Assembly: GCA_946408145.1 (NCBI GenBank)
Contig: CAMJQX010000001.1
Location: forward strand, 1 to 31,060
Origin: an uncultured Clostridia bacterium
Lineage (GTDB): Bacteria; Bacillota_A; Clostridia; Oscillospirales; Oscillospiraceae
Direction: 5' to 3'
Length of the DNA: 31,060 bases
A program made the position numbers and the translations under genes. This document shows positions 7,377 to 14,519 of the stretch, in pieces (within the stretch, counting starts at the first letter, position 1; each line of letters starts with the position of its first letter). The notes beneath the pieces were generated by a model. It saw only the letters and a list, made by a program, of their open reading frames with translations. It was not told the DNA's origin and made no database searches.

Positions 7377-8394
7377 ACGCGGTCCCCCAGCGGTTGTTGG
7401 GTTTGAAGTGGTAGAGACTGCGCTCCATCATGTGGACGCGTCCTTCCTTTACGGCGGTCAGTCCCGCCCATGCGGGGTTGTCGGTCAGCGCCTCGCGGAG
7501 CGTTTTCTCCGCCCCGGCGCTGTCGTTGCCCTGCTGCACGATGAAAATGCGGTCCGGATCGGCCTCAATGATGCGCTCGATGCTGAGGTCCTCCAGCAGC
7601 TCGCTGCCGTCGGCGATGTTCTCGCAGCCGAGGTCGGCGAGCATGAGGCCCAGCACGGTGCCCTTGCTGCCCTTGGCGTGGATGCCGGACGCGGCGGTGC
7701 GCAGCAGCAGCACGCGCGGCGCGCCCTGCGTCTGCTTTGCCTTCTCCGCCGCGGCAACGGCGGCGTCCACCTGCGCCTTGACCGCAAGGCCGTTTTGCTC
7801 GTAAAGATCGCTGCGTGCGGTGATCTCGCAGCAGACGGAGAGCATACGCAGATAGTCCGCAAAGCTGTTGACCTCAAAATAGAGCACGGGGATCTTCGCC
7901 TGCTCCAGCGTGTCCCGCAGCTCAACATGGCTCTTGGTGTTGGCGCTGGCGATCACGAGGTCGGCCTCGGCCTCGAACAGCAGCTCCATGCTCACGTCCT
8001 TGTAGTTGCCGAGGTTGCGCACCTCCGCGCCGAGGTCGAGATGGAAGTCGTCCCAGGCGTCGCGCACGGCGGCGGAGAGCGTACCGCCCGCCAGCAGCCA
8101 GGTCTCGGCAAAGCTCGCCATGATCGCGGCGACATGCTCCGGCGGCGCGGTGAGCGTCACTTCCCTGCCGAGGTCGTCCGTCACGGTCAGCGGCCAGGTG
8201 CGCGTCGGCAGCGCCGTGGCGTCCGGCGGCGGGGCCGGGGCGTCGTTGGGCGCGGGGACATCGGTCTTGGCGTCGTCCGGCGGGGCGACGGGCGCGGCGG
8301 GCGCTGCGGTCTGCGTCGGCGCGGCGGTCTGCGCGCCGCAGGCGCACAGCAGCAGCAGGCAGAGCAGCCCGGCAAAAAGACGTTTCAGTTTCAT
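7342..8394 (-). CDS. FecB/BtuF-like substrate-binding lipoprotein
   Basis: A 350-residue solute-binding protein of the Periplasmic_BP_2 type. The signal peptide ends in lipobox LLCAC (Cys19) and is followed by a roughly 40-residue Ala/Pro-rich tether (about 22-62). The binding domain then opens with the family signature VTDDLGREVTLTAPPEHVAA. A helix-linked two-lobe arrangement (DLVIAS ... FIVQQGN) is as expected. It would deliver iron-chelate, haem or corrinoid to the FecCD permease. Its ATG overlaps the precorrin-2 dehydrogenase stop (ATGA, 8391-8394). Context with tetrapyrrole enzymes favours a tetrapyrrole or metal chelate, but no residue shows it. Confidence 0.92.
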   Translation of the reverse strand: MKLKRLFAGLLCLLLLCACGAQTAAPTQTAAPAAPVAPPDDAKTDVPAPNDAPAPPPDATALPTRTWPLTVTDDLGREVTLTAPPEHVAAIMASFAETWLLAGGTLSAAVRDAWDDFHLDLGAEVRNLGNYKDVSMELLFEAEADLVIASANTKSHVELRDTLEQAKIPVLYFEVNSFADYLRMLSVCCEITARSDLYEQNGLAVKAQVDAAVAAAEKAKQTQGAPRVLLLRTAASGIHAKGSKGTVLGLMLADLGCENIADGSELLEDLSIERIIEADPDRIFIVQQGNDSAGAEKTLREALTDNPAWAGLTAVKEGRVHMMERSLYHFKPNNRWGTAYAQLEELLYEK

Positions 8395-9011
8395 GGTGTT
8401 TCCCCCTTGATCGTTTCCTTGATCGCCTCGATCTCCGCTCCGGTCAGCGGTCGGGCGAGAGAGAGCATTTCATCGAGACAGCGCCGCAGGAACGCCCGGC
8501 GCTGCGCTTGCGCCGGAAACGCTTCGCGGCTCACCGGTCGCAGCGCGGCCATGGCATCCAGGATGTCGTCCAGCCGCTCCGGCAGATGGGCGGCGAGCGT
8601 GTCGCGCATGCTGGCGCTGACGATCGGGCTGGCGCCCTGCGTGGACACCGCCAGCACGGTCCGCCCCTGCCGGGACACCGCCGGGAAGATGAGGGTGCCG
8701 TCGTCGACGCGGCAGGCGCTGTTGAAGGGGATGCGCTGCGCGCGGCAGGCGTCCGACAAAAGCCGCTGCGCCGTCTCGTCGCCGGTGGCGTCCACCACCA
8801 GCCACATCCCGGCAACGTCCTGCGCGGTGACGGCGCGGCGCAGCAGCTTCACCGGCAGCGCGGCCAGCTCCGGGCACACCTCCGGCGCGATCACCGTCAC
8901 GTCCGCGCCGCTGTCCAGCAGCAGCTTTGCCTTGTGCAGCCCCAGGCGGCCGCCGCCCGCCACAAGGCAGGGAAGACCGTCGAGCTTTAGCAGCATCGGG
9001 AAATATGACAT
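8391..9011 (-). CDS. sirC: Precorrin-2 dehydrogenase (SirC/Met8/CysG N-terminal type)
   Basis: A 206-residue protein matching the NAD-dependent dehydrogenase part of CysG/Met8p, which oxidises precorrin-2 to sirohydrochlorin. The Rossmann loop VAGGGRLGLHKAKLLL lies near residues 16-31; the usual form has V-A-x-R-K after GGG, so LGLHK is a small departure. The family's VDD and FPA positions are kept in CRVDDGTLIFPAVSRQG (about 100-116), and ISVSTQGASP-like AVSTQGASP follows. The start is supported by GGAGG 7 bases upstream. First gene of the operon ending in cbiK, so its product sirohydrochlorin is the substrate of the last enzyme. Confidence 0.9.
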   Translation of the reverse strand: MSYFPMLLKLDGLPCLVAGGGRLGLHKAKLLLDSGADVTVIAPEVCPELAALPVKLLRRAVTAQDVAGMWLVVDATGDETAQRLLSDACRAQRIPFNSACRVDDGTLIFPAVSRQGRTVLAVSTQGASPIVSASMRDTLAAHLPERLDDILDAMAALRPVSREAFPAQAQRRAFLRRCLDEMLSLARPLTGAEIEAIKETIKGETP

Positions 9012-9035
9012 GGCGCGCCTCCGGAACTGACATGG

Positions 9036-9059
9036 TTGGTAGTTTTATTGGTAATTTTA
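9036..9059. repeat. Tandem 12-bp direct repeat over the sirC promoter start
   Basis: Two abutting 12-base units (TTGGTAGTTTTA 9036-9047, TTGGTAATTTTA 9048-9059 on the plus strand) differ at one base. They cover the -10 element and presumed start site of the sirC operon. The position suits a repressor site or an initial-transcribed slippage region; no known operator was recognised. Confidence 0.6.
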
Positions 9060-9082
9060 GAAGAAAGGATACCGGATGTCAA
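9054..9082 (-). promoter_or_regulatory. Sigma-A promoter of the sirC-cbiK operon
   Basis: Minus-strand TTGACA (9077-9082), 17-base spacer, TAAAAT (9054-9059). Near-consensus and correctly placed about 45 bases before the sirC ATG. Confidence 0.8.
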
Positions 9083-9231
9083 GCCGCGGCGGAATCTGTC
9101 ATAACGCCGGCGCATAACTGCGCGCCGATTTACCGCGCCGCGCACCGCACAGTCGGCGCAAACAGCGCGAAAAGCGCATCGCAAGTTTTTCTGCATTTTT
9201 CGTGTGGAGGGTGGAAATCCGTGTCATTTTT

Positions 9232-9259
9232 ATTATAGTAATTGCTAATAAATCGTCAA
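9232..9259 (-). promoter_or_regulatory. Possible second, distal promoter for the sirC operon
   Basis: Minus-strand TTGACG (9254-9259), 16-base spacer, TATAAT (9232-9237), giving a leader of about 215 bases. The intervening 9083-9225 stretch is GC-rich with several short inverted repeats, but I could not identify a known riboswitch or gene in it. A 6-bp inverted repeat (TTATTA/TAATAA) spans the -10 region. Confidence 0.5.
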
Positions 9260-9306
9260 CTTGCCTGTGCGTCCCCATTTTGAACGGAAGCAAGGGAAAG
9301 ACCGCC

Positions 9307-10062
9307 ATGGAGATCCGGACGGGAACACGCGTGGCCGCGTTCCTTCACATCGCAAAAAGCTTCGCTTCTTTTGCGCTGTGCCTGCTGATGCTGTGCACGT
9401 TGGTCCCCTCCCCTGCGCGCGCAGGGAACGGGGCAAAAGACCGTGCGCGTCGGCTGGTATGATTCTTCGTACAACACGATGATGCATCGGGGCGCCGCAG
9501 CGGCTACGCTTACGAATACCAGCAGAAGATCGCCTGCTACACCGGCTGGACCTACGAGTATGTCAACGGAAGCTGGCCGGAGCTCCTGGAGATGCTGGAA
9601 AAGGGCGAGATCGACCTGATGAGCAACGTCTCCTACACGCCCGAGCGCGCCGAGCGCATGCTCTATCCCTCGTTTCCCATGGGCTCGGAGGAGTATTATC
9701 TCTTCGTCTCTCCGTCGAACCGCGAGATCCTGCCTACTGACTTTTCCACGCAAAACGGCAAGCGCATCGGCGTGAACAAAAACAGCGTCGCAGGCGACCT
9801 ACCGGACCTTTGCGAAGAAGGAGCATGTGATCGTCGCCGTCAACGAGGGCAACCCGAATTATGACGCCTTTCTTCTGGAGAATTTCCCCGGCTGGACGCG
9901 CATCTACTACCCGACCACCCCGGACTGCCTGCGCGCGGTCTCGGAGGGCGTGGCGGACTGCGTCCTGATCAGCAACTACCGCTACAACAACATCGCGCGC
10001 CTGTGCGAAAAGTATCGGCTCGTCACCTTCGCCACCGGCGTGGAGATAGACTATTCCCTTCT
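9307..10062 (+). pseudogene. Frameshifted remnant of a secreted SBP_bac_3 sensor domain
   Basis: The ATG at 9307 opens a signal peptide (IAKSFASFALCLLMLCTLV, cleavage after PARA), but the frame stops at 9462. The protein continues in other frames: TVRVGWYDSS in frame 2, GYAYEYQQKIACYTGWTYEYV in frame 1 from about 9493, ATYRTFAKKEHVIVAVNEGN in frame 2 from about 9791, up to ATGVEIDYS near 10055. Frame order 1-2-1-2-3 means at least four shifts. The content is an extracellular SBP_bac_3 (amino-acid-binding type) sensor domain of the kind joined to GGDEF output in gut Clostridia. The multiple lesions argue against a single sequencing error. Confidence 0.8.
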
Positions 10063-10094
10063 GGCTGCCGCCCTACATCACGGACAATCTGAAT

Positions 10095-11189
10095 ATGCGC
10101 GTGATCTCCTACAACGTCCCGATCTACTGGAGGGGGCAGTTCGTCGGCGTCGTGGGCATTGAGATCGACTATTCCACGATGGCCAAGCAGGTGGAGAGCA
10201 TCCGCCTTTACAACAACGGCTACGCGTTTTTGAGCGACGAGCAGGGGAACCTCTTCTACCACCCCCGCATCGACGTGACGGCGCTGACCGAGGAGACCAA
10301 GCCCGCGCTCCCCGACGGGGCGCTGAGCAGCAGCACCTTCCTGCGCTACCGCTTTGAGGGCGTGGACAAGCTCGCGGCATGGCTGCCGGTCGGCAACGGC
10401 ATGCGCCTGAACGTCGCGGTCCCCGTCGCGGAGACGGAGGGGCAATGGCAAAAGCTCATCAACGAGGTCCTCATCGTCTCCGCGGCGGTCCTGCTGACCA
10501 TGAGCGCCTTTACCATGTTCTACACCCGGCGCATCACAAAGCCGCTGGAAAAGCTCACCGAGGCCGCGCAGCAGGTCGAGGCGGGCAACTATGACTATAC
10601 GCTGGATTACAGCGGAAACGATGAGATCGGCAAGCTCACCCGGACCTTCCGGCAGCTGGTGAGCCACACGCAGGAGCACATCAGCGACCTGAACCAGCGC
10701 GCTTACGTGGACGCGCTGACCTCCGCGAAGAACAAGGGCGCCTTCTCCGACCTTCTGGACGACCTGCAAACGCGCATGGACCGCAAAGAGCCGCTGCTGC
10801 GGTTTGCCATCGGCATCTTTGACTGCGACGGGCTCAAGGCGATCAACGACCGCTGGGGCCACGACCGGGGCGACGTCTATCTGAAAAACGCCTGCCGCCT
10901 CATCTGCCGCACCTTCCTCCACAGCCCCGTTTACCGCATCGGCGGAGACGAATTCGCCGTGGTGCTGGAAAACGAGGATTTCGACAACCGCGACGCGCTC
11001 GCCGCGGAGTTCCGCCACAGCGCGCAGGAGATCAGCGATGCAGCCCAAAACCGTTGGGAAGAGGTGCACATCGCCATGGGCATCGCGGAATACGAATCCG
11101 GCGCCGATCGCAGCGTGAGCGACGTAGTGCGCCGCGCGGATAAGACCATGTACGCAAACAAGCGCGCGCGGAAGACCGCCGCCGGCTGA
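10095..11189 (+). CDS. 5'-truncated Cache-HAMP-GGDEF diguanylate cyclase
   Basis: An intact frame of 364 residues, really open from about 10059 (WLPPYITDNLNMRV). It holds the second half of an extracellular Cache domain (about 1-115), one membrane helix (121-144), a HAMP linker (145-200) and a GGDEF domain (205-360) with RIGGDEFAVV near 281-290. GGDEF domains make cyclic di-GMP from two GTP. The RxxD inhibitory site five residues before GGDEF is absent. ATG 10095 lies inside the Cache fold and has no ribosome site, and the first membrane helix is missing, so the protein is probably not made in working form. It continues from the SBP_bac_3 remnant as a chimera. Confidence 0.7.
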   Translation: MRVISYNVPIYWRGQFVGVVGIEIDYSTMAKQVESIRLYNNGYAFLSDEQGNLFYHPRIDVTALTEETKPALPDGALSSSTFLRYRFEGVDKLAAWLPVGNGMRLNVAVPVAETEGQWQKLINEVLIVSAAVLLTMSAFTMFYTRRITKPLEKLTEAAQQVEAGNYDYTLDYSGNDEIGKLTRTFRQLVSHTQEHISDLNQRAYVDALTSAKNKGAFSDLLDDLQTRMDRKEPLLRFAIGIFDCDGLKAINDRWGHDRGDVYLKNACRLICRTFLHSPVYRIGGDEFAVVLENEDFDNRDALAAEFRHSAQEISDAAQNRWEEVHIAMGIAEYESGADRSVSDVVRRADKTMYANKRARKTAAG

Positions 11190-11198
11190 ACGATACGC

Positions 11199-11243
11199 GC
11201 AAAACGGTGCGGCGCCCCCTGAGGGGGCGCCGCACCGTTTTGC
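11199..11243. terminator. Bidirectional terminator between GGDEF gene and URO-D-family gene
   Basis: A perfect inverted repeat with 21-base arms (11199-11219, 11223-11243) and a 3-base apex. The arms end in AAAA/TTTT, so each strand reads a GC-rich stem with a short T-run. It serves the convergent genes ending at 11189 and 11256. Confidence 0.85.
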
Positions 11244-11255
11244 GATACAAGAATC

Positions 11256-12320
11256 TCAGTACTTCCGGTTCTCGGGATTGTGGGGATAGGCCCGGCTGAT
11301 CTGGCCCCAGAGCCGCGCCTTGTGGTAGCCGAGGTTGATGACCTCAAAGAACTTATCGATGTTCGCCAGCGGCGTGTTCGCCGGGATGTCGCAGCCGGAG
11401 GAGATCATGAAGTTCTCAAAGACCATGCACTTGCGCAGGAGATACTGCGTGTCCTTCGCCATCTTGTCGGTGCTGTCGCAAAGGAAGACCGCGGAGGGGC
11501 TGATGTTGCCCATGACGATCACGTCGCGCGGCATGGAATTGAGCAGCTTCCACATGTCGGCGCCCTCGCCGAAGTGGAACATGCGCGCGCCGGTGGTGAC
11601 GATCGCGTCGACCTTCTTCTCGATGGCGTTGGAGCAGTTGTGGTAGACGAACACGAAGTCGCGGTCCTGCAGCTCGTCGATGATGCGGCGGACGTAATCG
11701 CTGGAGAACTCCTGCATGGCGTTTGCGGACATCAGGCCGGCGAGGGGCTCGGCCATGATGACGCCGTTGGCGCCCAGGTCCTTCATCGCCTTGATGTACT
11801 TCAGTAGGAACTGCGTGCACTTCTCCAGCACGGTGTGGACCAGCTCGGGCTCCTCATAGGTCATGAGCAGCACCTCGTTCACGTCCATCAGGCGCCCGGC
11901 CAGCGAGAACGGGCCGGTGCAGTTGGCGAAAACGGGGCGGTCGTTCACAAGCGTCAGCGTCTTGCCCAGCGCGCGCAGCACCTTGCCGGTGCGCCCCGCG
12001 CCCAGCTCGGGGACGGCCAGGGCGTCCGCTTCCTCCTGCGTGGAGATGAGCTGCCCGGTGATCGTGGGGATGTCGTCGGTGTGGTAGGTGCACTTGGCGC
12101 CGAAGGCCTCGGCCTCGATGGAGAGGTCCATATAGGTCGATGCGAAGGGCATCTTGTAGCGGTCCGCCATCAGGCGGACGCCCAGCGCCATCTCGCTGGA
12201 GGAGTGGATCAGCTGATCCACGGTGATGAACTGCTGCTGCACGGCCGGATAGGACAAAAGCGGCATGGCCTTCTTGTCCTGCGTTGCGATCTGCTCGCGT
12301 ACCCAAAGATCCATATTCAT
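11256..12320 (-). CDS. Uroporphyrinogen decarboxylase-family protein, probable corrinoid-type methyltransferase
   Basis: A 354-residue protein of the URO-D superfamily (MtaA/CmuA-like branch). True decarboxylase substrate residues are not recognisable. Instead it has HNC in VYHNCSNAI (about 226-234) and a later cysteine in SSGCDIPANTP (about 310-320), the H-x-C...C zinc pattern used by methylcobamide:thiol methyltransferases. It would move a methyl group between a corrinoid protein and an acceptor in the cytoplasm; partners are not in the window. ATG 12320 has AGGAG about 10 bases upstream. Single-gene unit with its own promoter and a shared terminator. The family is secure, the exact reaction inferred. 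Confidence 0.88.
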   Translation of the reverse strand: MNMDLWVREQIATQDKKAMPLLSYPAVQQQFITVDQLIHSSSEMALGVRLMADRYKMPFASTYMDLSIEAEAFGAKCTYHTDDIPTITGQLISTQEEADALAVPELGAGRTGKVLRALGKTLTLVNDRPVFANCTGPFSLAGRLMDVNEVLLMTYEEPELVHTVLEKCTQFLLKYIKAMKDLGANGVIMAEPLAGLMSANAMQEFSSDYVRRIIDELQDRDFVFVYHNCSNAIEKKVDAIVTTGARMFHFGEGADMWKLLNSMPRDVIVMGNISPSAVFLCDSTDKMAKDTQYLLRKCMVFENFMISSGCDIPANTPLANIDKFFEVINLGYHKARLWGQISRAYPHNPENRKY

Positions 12321-12364
12321 AGTCGTCGATCTCCTGTCAGTATCAGATTTTTCCCCCCGGCCTC

Positions 12365-12406
12365 ATTATACCGCACGACCGGCAGGTGCCACAAGCCCCC
12401 TTGTGG
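12365..12406 (-). promoter_or_regulatory. Promoter of the URO-D-family gene with overlapping palindrome
   Basis: Minus-strand TATAAT (12365-12370) with TTGTGG (12389-12394) 18 bases upstream as a poor -35. The -35 lies within an 18-bp palindrome with 7-base arms CCACAAG/CTTGTGG (12389-12395, 12400-12406). A weak -35 overlapped by a palindrome suggests activator or repressor control; the factor is unknown. Confidence 0.5.
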
Positions 12407-12412
12407 GATATT

Positions 12413-12619
12413 TCACAAAATTTTCTTGCGCACCCACATCGCCGGGCGCACGCCGACCTCGTCCAGCTCCTTCCAGCGGATCGGCTGGCCGTCCATGCGG
12501 CCGTACGCCACGACGTTCCCCTTCTCCCAGAAAAGGAAGTCCGCGCACTTCTCGGCCAGCGCGGCGCTGTCGCAGCGCAGCGGCGCGCTGTTCACGATCC
12601 CGTCGGACACCGTGGACAA
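12413..12619 (-). pseudogene. 3' remnant of a DUF6273-like protein gene
   Basis: A 68-codon frame ending at 12413. It contains WEKGNVVAYGRMDGQPIRWK directly followed by VGVRPAMWVRKK. In DUF6273-type proteins the first kind of segment opens the domain and the VRPA-W segment closes it, with over a hundred residues between, so the middle appears deleted. The only upstream starts are TTG/GTG without a ribosome site, and the upstream DNA belongs to the opposite-strand remnant at 12600-12770. Identification rests on short motifs, so it is tentative. Confidence 0.45.
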
Positions 12620-12770
12620 CCAGAACGCGCGCTGCCGCTACGTCCCCTTCCCCGACGCGCGGTTTTGCTGGGACGTCTGTCTGGTGCGCAATCAGACCGG
12701 CGCGCTCGGCAAGGGCGCGGCGCTGCTCTGGGAATACATCGAAAACCGTTTTACGCAGGACAAGTCCTGA
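12600..12770 (+). pseudogene. 3' remnant of a LysR-type regulator gene
   Basis: The last 56 codons read DTVDNQNARCRYVPFPDAR, then CWDVCLVRNQTG and ALLWEYIENRF before TGA at 12768-12770. The pattern 'RY-P--D----WD-C--R------A---WEYI' is that of the C-terminal end of LysR-type effector-binding domains. No helix-turn-helix, start codon or ribosome site remains. A terminator follows (12778-12814), consistent with a former gene end. Assignment is by pattern only. Confidence 0.45.
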
Positions 12771-12777
12771 CGGACGC

Positions 12778-12814
12778 AAAAAGAGCGCAGGCCGCAACGG
12801 GCCTGTGCGCTTTT
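12778..12814. terminator. Terminator after LysR remnant, shared with kinase-fusion gene
   Basis: GC-rich stem with one mismatch, about 15 bases per arm, 5-6 base loop, flanked by AAAA/TTTT. It lies between the plus-strand remnant ending at 12770 and the minus-strand gene ending at 12839. Confidence 0.7.
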
Positions 12815-12838
12815 CGTCGCATAACAGACGGCGCCTGA

Positions 12839-14221
12839 TTACAGCATGTAAAGCGGATGCGTGCCGCGCACGTCGCACCAGCGGCGCAGGATGTTGATGA
12901 TGGACTCCACGCTCTCGTCCGTACCCAGCAGGCCGCTGTCCAGCCCGAGGTGGTAATACTTCTGCTTGCCGTATTCCCGGCCGGTATAGCGCTCGTAATA
13001 CTGCGCGCGGGCGCGGTCGGTGGCCTCCACCTGCCGCCGGGCCTCCTCCTCTCCAAGCCCATAGACGGCCATCGTGCGCTTTACGCGGACGTCGGGCCGG
13101 GCGTGGACGAAGATGCGGAAGCAGTTGGGATCGTCGTAGAGCAGCCAGTCGGCGCAGCGGCCGAGGATCACGCAGCTTTCGCCGCTCGCGGCGATCTGGC
13201 GGATCACCTTGCTCTGCGCAACGAAGATCTCCTCCTCCGGTGACAGCGCGTTGGTCATGGCGTAGGCCGCGTCGGCGTAGATGCGCTGCGGCTCGCGCTC
13301 CAGGCGCTGCGTGATCTTCTCCATCTGCGCCAGCGGGATGCCGTACTGCTGCGCCGCAAGGCGGTCGATCTGCTTGTCGTAGAACGGGATGTGCAGCCGC
13401 TCGGCCAGCTTTTCGGCGATGTCGTGCCCGCCGGAGCCGAACTCGCGCCCGATCGTGATGATGACCTTCGGGTTGCCCGAGAGATCGGTCTGATAGCCCT
13501 CCGCGCCGATGTCCAGCGCGCGATTGATCTTGGTCTCCCGCTCCACAAAATGCAGCAGCGGCTTTTGCAGCGGCTTCTGCAGCAGCCGGATCACCGTTCC
13601 GACCAGCAGCGCGACGATGACCGTGCCCTCCCGGACGCCGACGAGCGCGCGGAAGTACAGCAGCGACGTTGCCGTGGAGATCGCAACCACCGAGCAGTCA
13701 AAGATCGTCTTCGCCGTGCCGACGGAGATGCCGGCCTTCTTCGAGACCGCGACGCACAGGCCGTCGCTGGGCATGGCGAAGAGATTGGGCCCGAGGTAAA
13801 GGAAGATCCCCAGCGCGATCAGCGGGATGCTGATGATCACATAGAGCAGCTGCACGGCGTAAGAGCTCGGCGCGGGCAGCGCGCGGAGCATCGCGCCCGC
13901 CAGATTCACAAGCTGCCCGAACAGGAACGAGACGAGGATCTGCAGCAGCATCTCCGGCTTGAAATCCCGCCGCAGAATCAGCAGCTCCACCAGCATGTAG
14001 CCGCAAAACACGATCGTTGTGCAGTTGCCCAGGTTGAAAAAGGTCGGCGCGTGCGCGGCGAGCGCGATCTGATACATCACGTTGCCCAGCGAGCTGACCG
14101 GGCTGACGCCGAGGGCGGAGCGCGCCGAGAACACCACGCCCATCGCCGTCAGATACAGTCCGAGGATGTAAATTGCGATGCGCTTGCCCCACAGCAGATA
14201 CGGATTCGTTTTGATTCTCAT
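12839..14221 (-). CDS. Membrane protein (YczE/YitT-like) fused to cytidylate kinase-like domain
   Basis: A 460-residue two-part protein. Residues about 1-220 carry five to six hydrophobic helices with SARSALGVSPVSSLGNVMYQ and NLFAMPSDGLCVAVSKKAG, resembling the YczE/DUF6198 membrane family. Residues about 245-455 match the cytidylate kinase-like family: P-loop variant TIGREFGSGGHDIAEKLA (about 252-269), HIPFYDKQ, VILGRCADWLL, and the arginine-rich lid ARAQYYERYTGREYG. The C-terminal half should be a cytosolic nucleotide-binding enzyme tethered to the membrane. The true phosphate acceptor is unknown; it is not the ordinary cmk. The ATG has GGGGAGGG just upstream and a promoter at 14261-14289. 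Confidence 0.85.
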   Translation of the reverse strand: MRIKTNPYLLWGKRIAIYILGLYLTAMGVVFSARSALGVSPVSSLGNVMYQIALAAHAPTFFNLGNCTTIVFCGYMLVELLILRRDFKPEMLLQILVSFLFGQLVNLAGAMLRALPAPSSYAVQLLYVIISIPLIALGIFLYLGPNLFAMPSDGLCVAVSKKAGISVGTAKTIFDCSVVAISTATSLLYFRALVGVREGTVIVALLVGTVIRLLQKPLQKPLLHFVERETKINRALDIGAEGYQTDLSGNPKVIITIGREFGSGGHDIAEKLAERLHIPFYDKQIDRLAAQQYGIPLAQMEKITQRLEREPQRIYADAAYAMTNALSPEEEIFVAQSKVIRQIAASGESCVILGRCADWLLYDDPNCFRIFVHARPDVRVKRTMAVYGLGEEEARRQVEATDRARAQYYERYTGREYGKQKYYHLGLDSGLLGTDESVESIINILRRWCDVRGTHPLYML

Positions 14222-14260
14222 AGGCCCTCCCCAAAACGCCGGATTTCTTTCCTATCAGTT

Positions 14261-14289
14261 ATTGTAACATACCGCGCCCCGGTCGTCCA
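14261..14289 (-). promoter_or_regulatory. Candidate promoter of the membrane-kinase fusion gene
   Basis: Minus-strand TGGACG (14284-14289), 17-base spacer, TACAAT (14261-14266), about 40 bases before the ATG. The -35 matches consensus at four of six positions, so support is moderate. Confidence 0.45.
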
Positions 14290-14408
14290 TGCAAACCTGC
14301 GCCGAAAAACGCCGGCGGGATTTGTAGCTTTGATGACAAGCTTTTTTTCATTGATTGCGCCGCTTTGAAGGCGGTAAACAGTACAGGAGAAAAACCGGAG
14401 GTACCGAA

Positions 14409-14504
14409 ATGCAGAAAAAACCGGATTCCATCATCCGGCGCGGGACGTTTTGGCCTACACCGGGGACGGTGCGCTACGTTCTGGATACGGCGCCGGGATC
14501 CTGA
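14409..14504 (+). CDS. Small ORF of 31 codons with strong ribosome site, unknown function
   Basis: ATG 14409 is preceded by GGAGG (14397-14401) at an ideal 7-base spacing, and the frame ends at TGA 14502-14504. A strong hairpin, possibly a terminator, follows at 14520-14559. The peptide begins MQKKPDSIIRRGTFWP, continues TPGTVRYVLDTAPGS, and is basic at its start with no membrane helix or signal. I do not recognise it. It could be a genuine small protein, an upstream leader peptide, or the start of a gene that has lost the rest. It stands alone between two minus-strand genes. Confidence 0.4.
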   Translation: MQKKPDSIIRRGTFWPTPGTVRYVLDTAPGS

Positions 14505-14519
14505 CGCACAGACCGCAAC

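Noticed and set aside
9205..9225. GGTGGAAATCC on the plus strand, resembling the cobalamin riboswitch box
   Set aside because: The expected downstream CCCGC-ACTGT context is absent and the orientation points into the decayed sensor gene; judged a chance match.
11256..12320. Genuine uroporphyrinogen decarboxylase (hemE)
   Set aside because: The HxC...C zinc pattern and sequence style fit the methyltransferase branch, and the haem-pathway motifs of HemE are not seen.
14267..14360. Possible small gene or terminator around 14320-14352
   Set aside because: Only a 5-bp AGCTT/AAGCT stem before a T-run and no supported reading frame; too weak to list.
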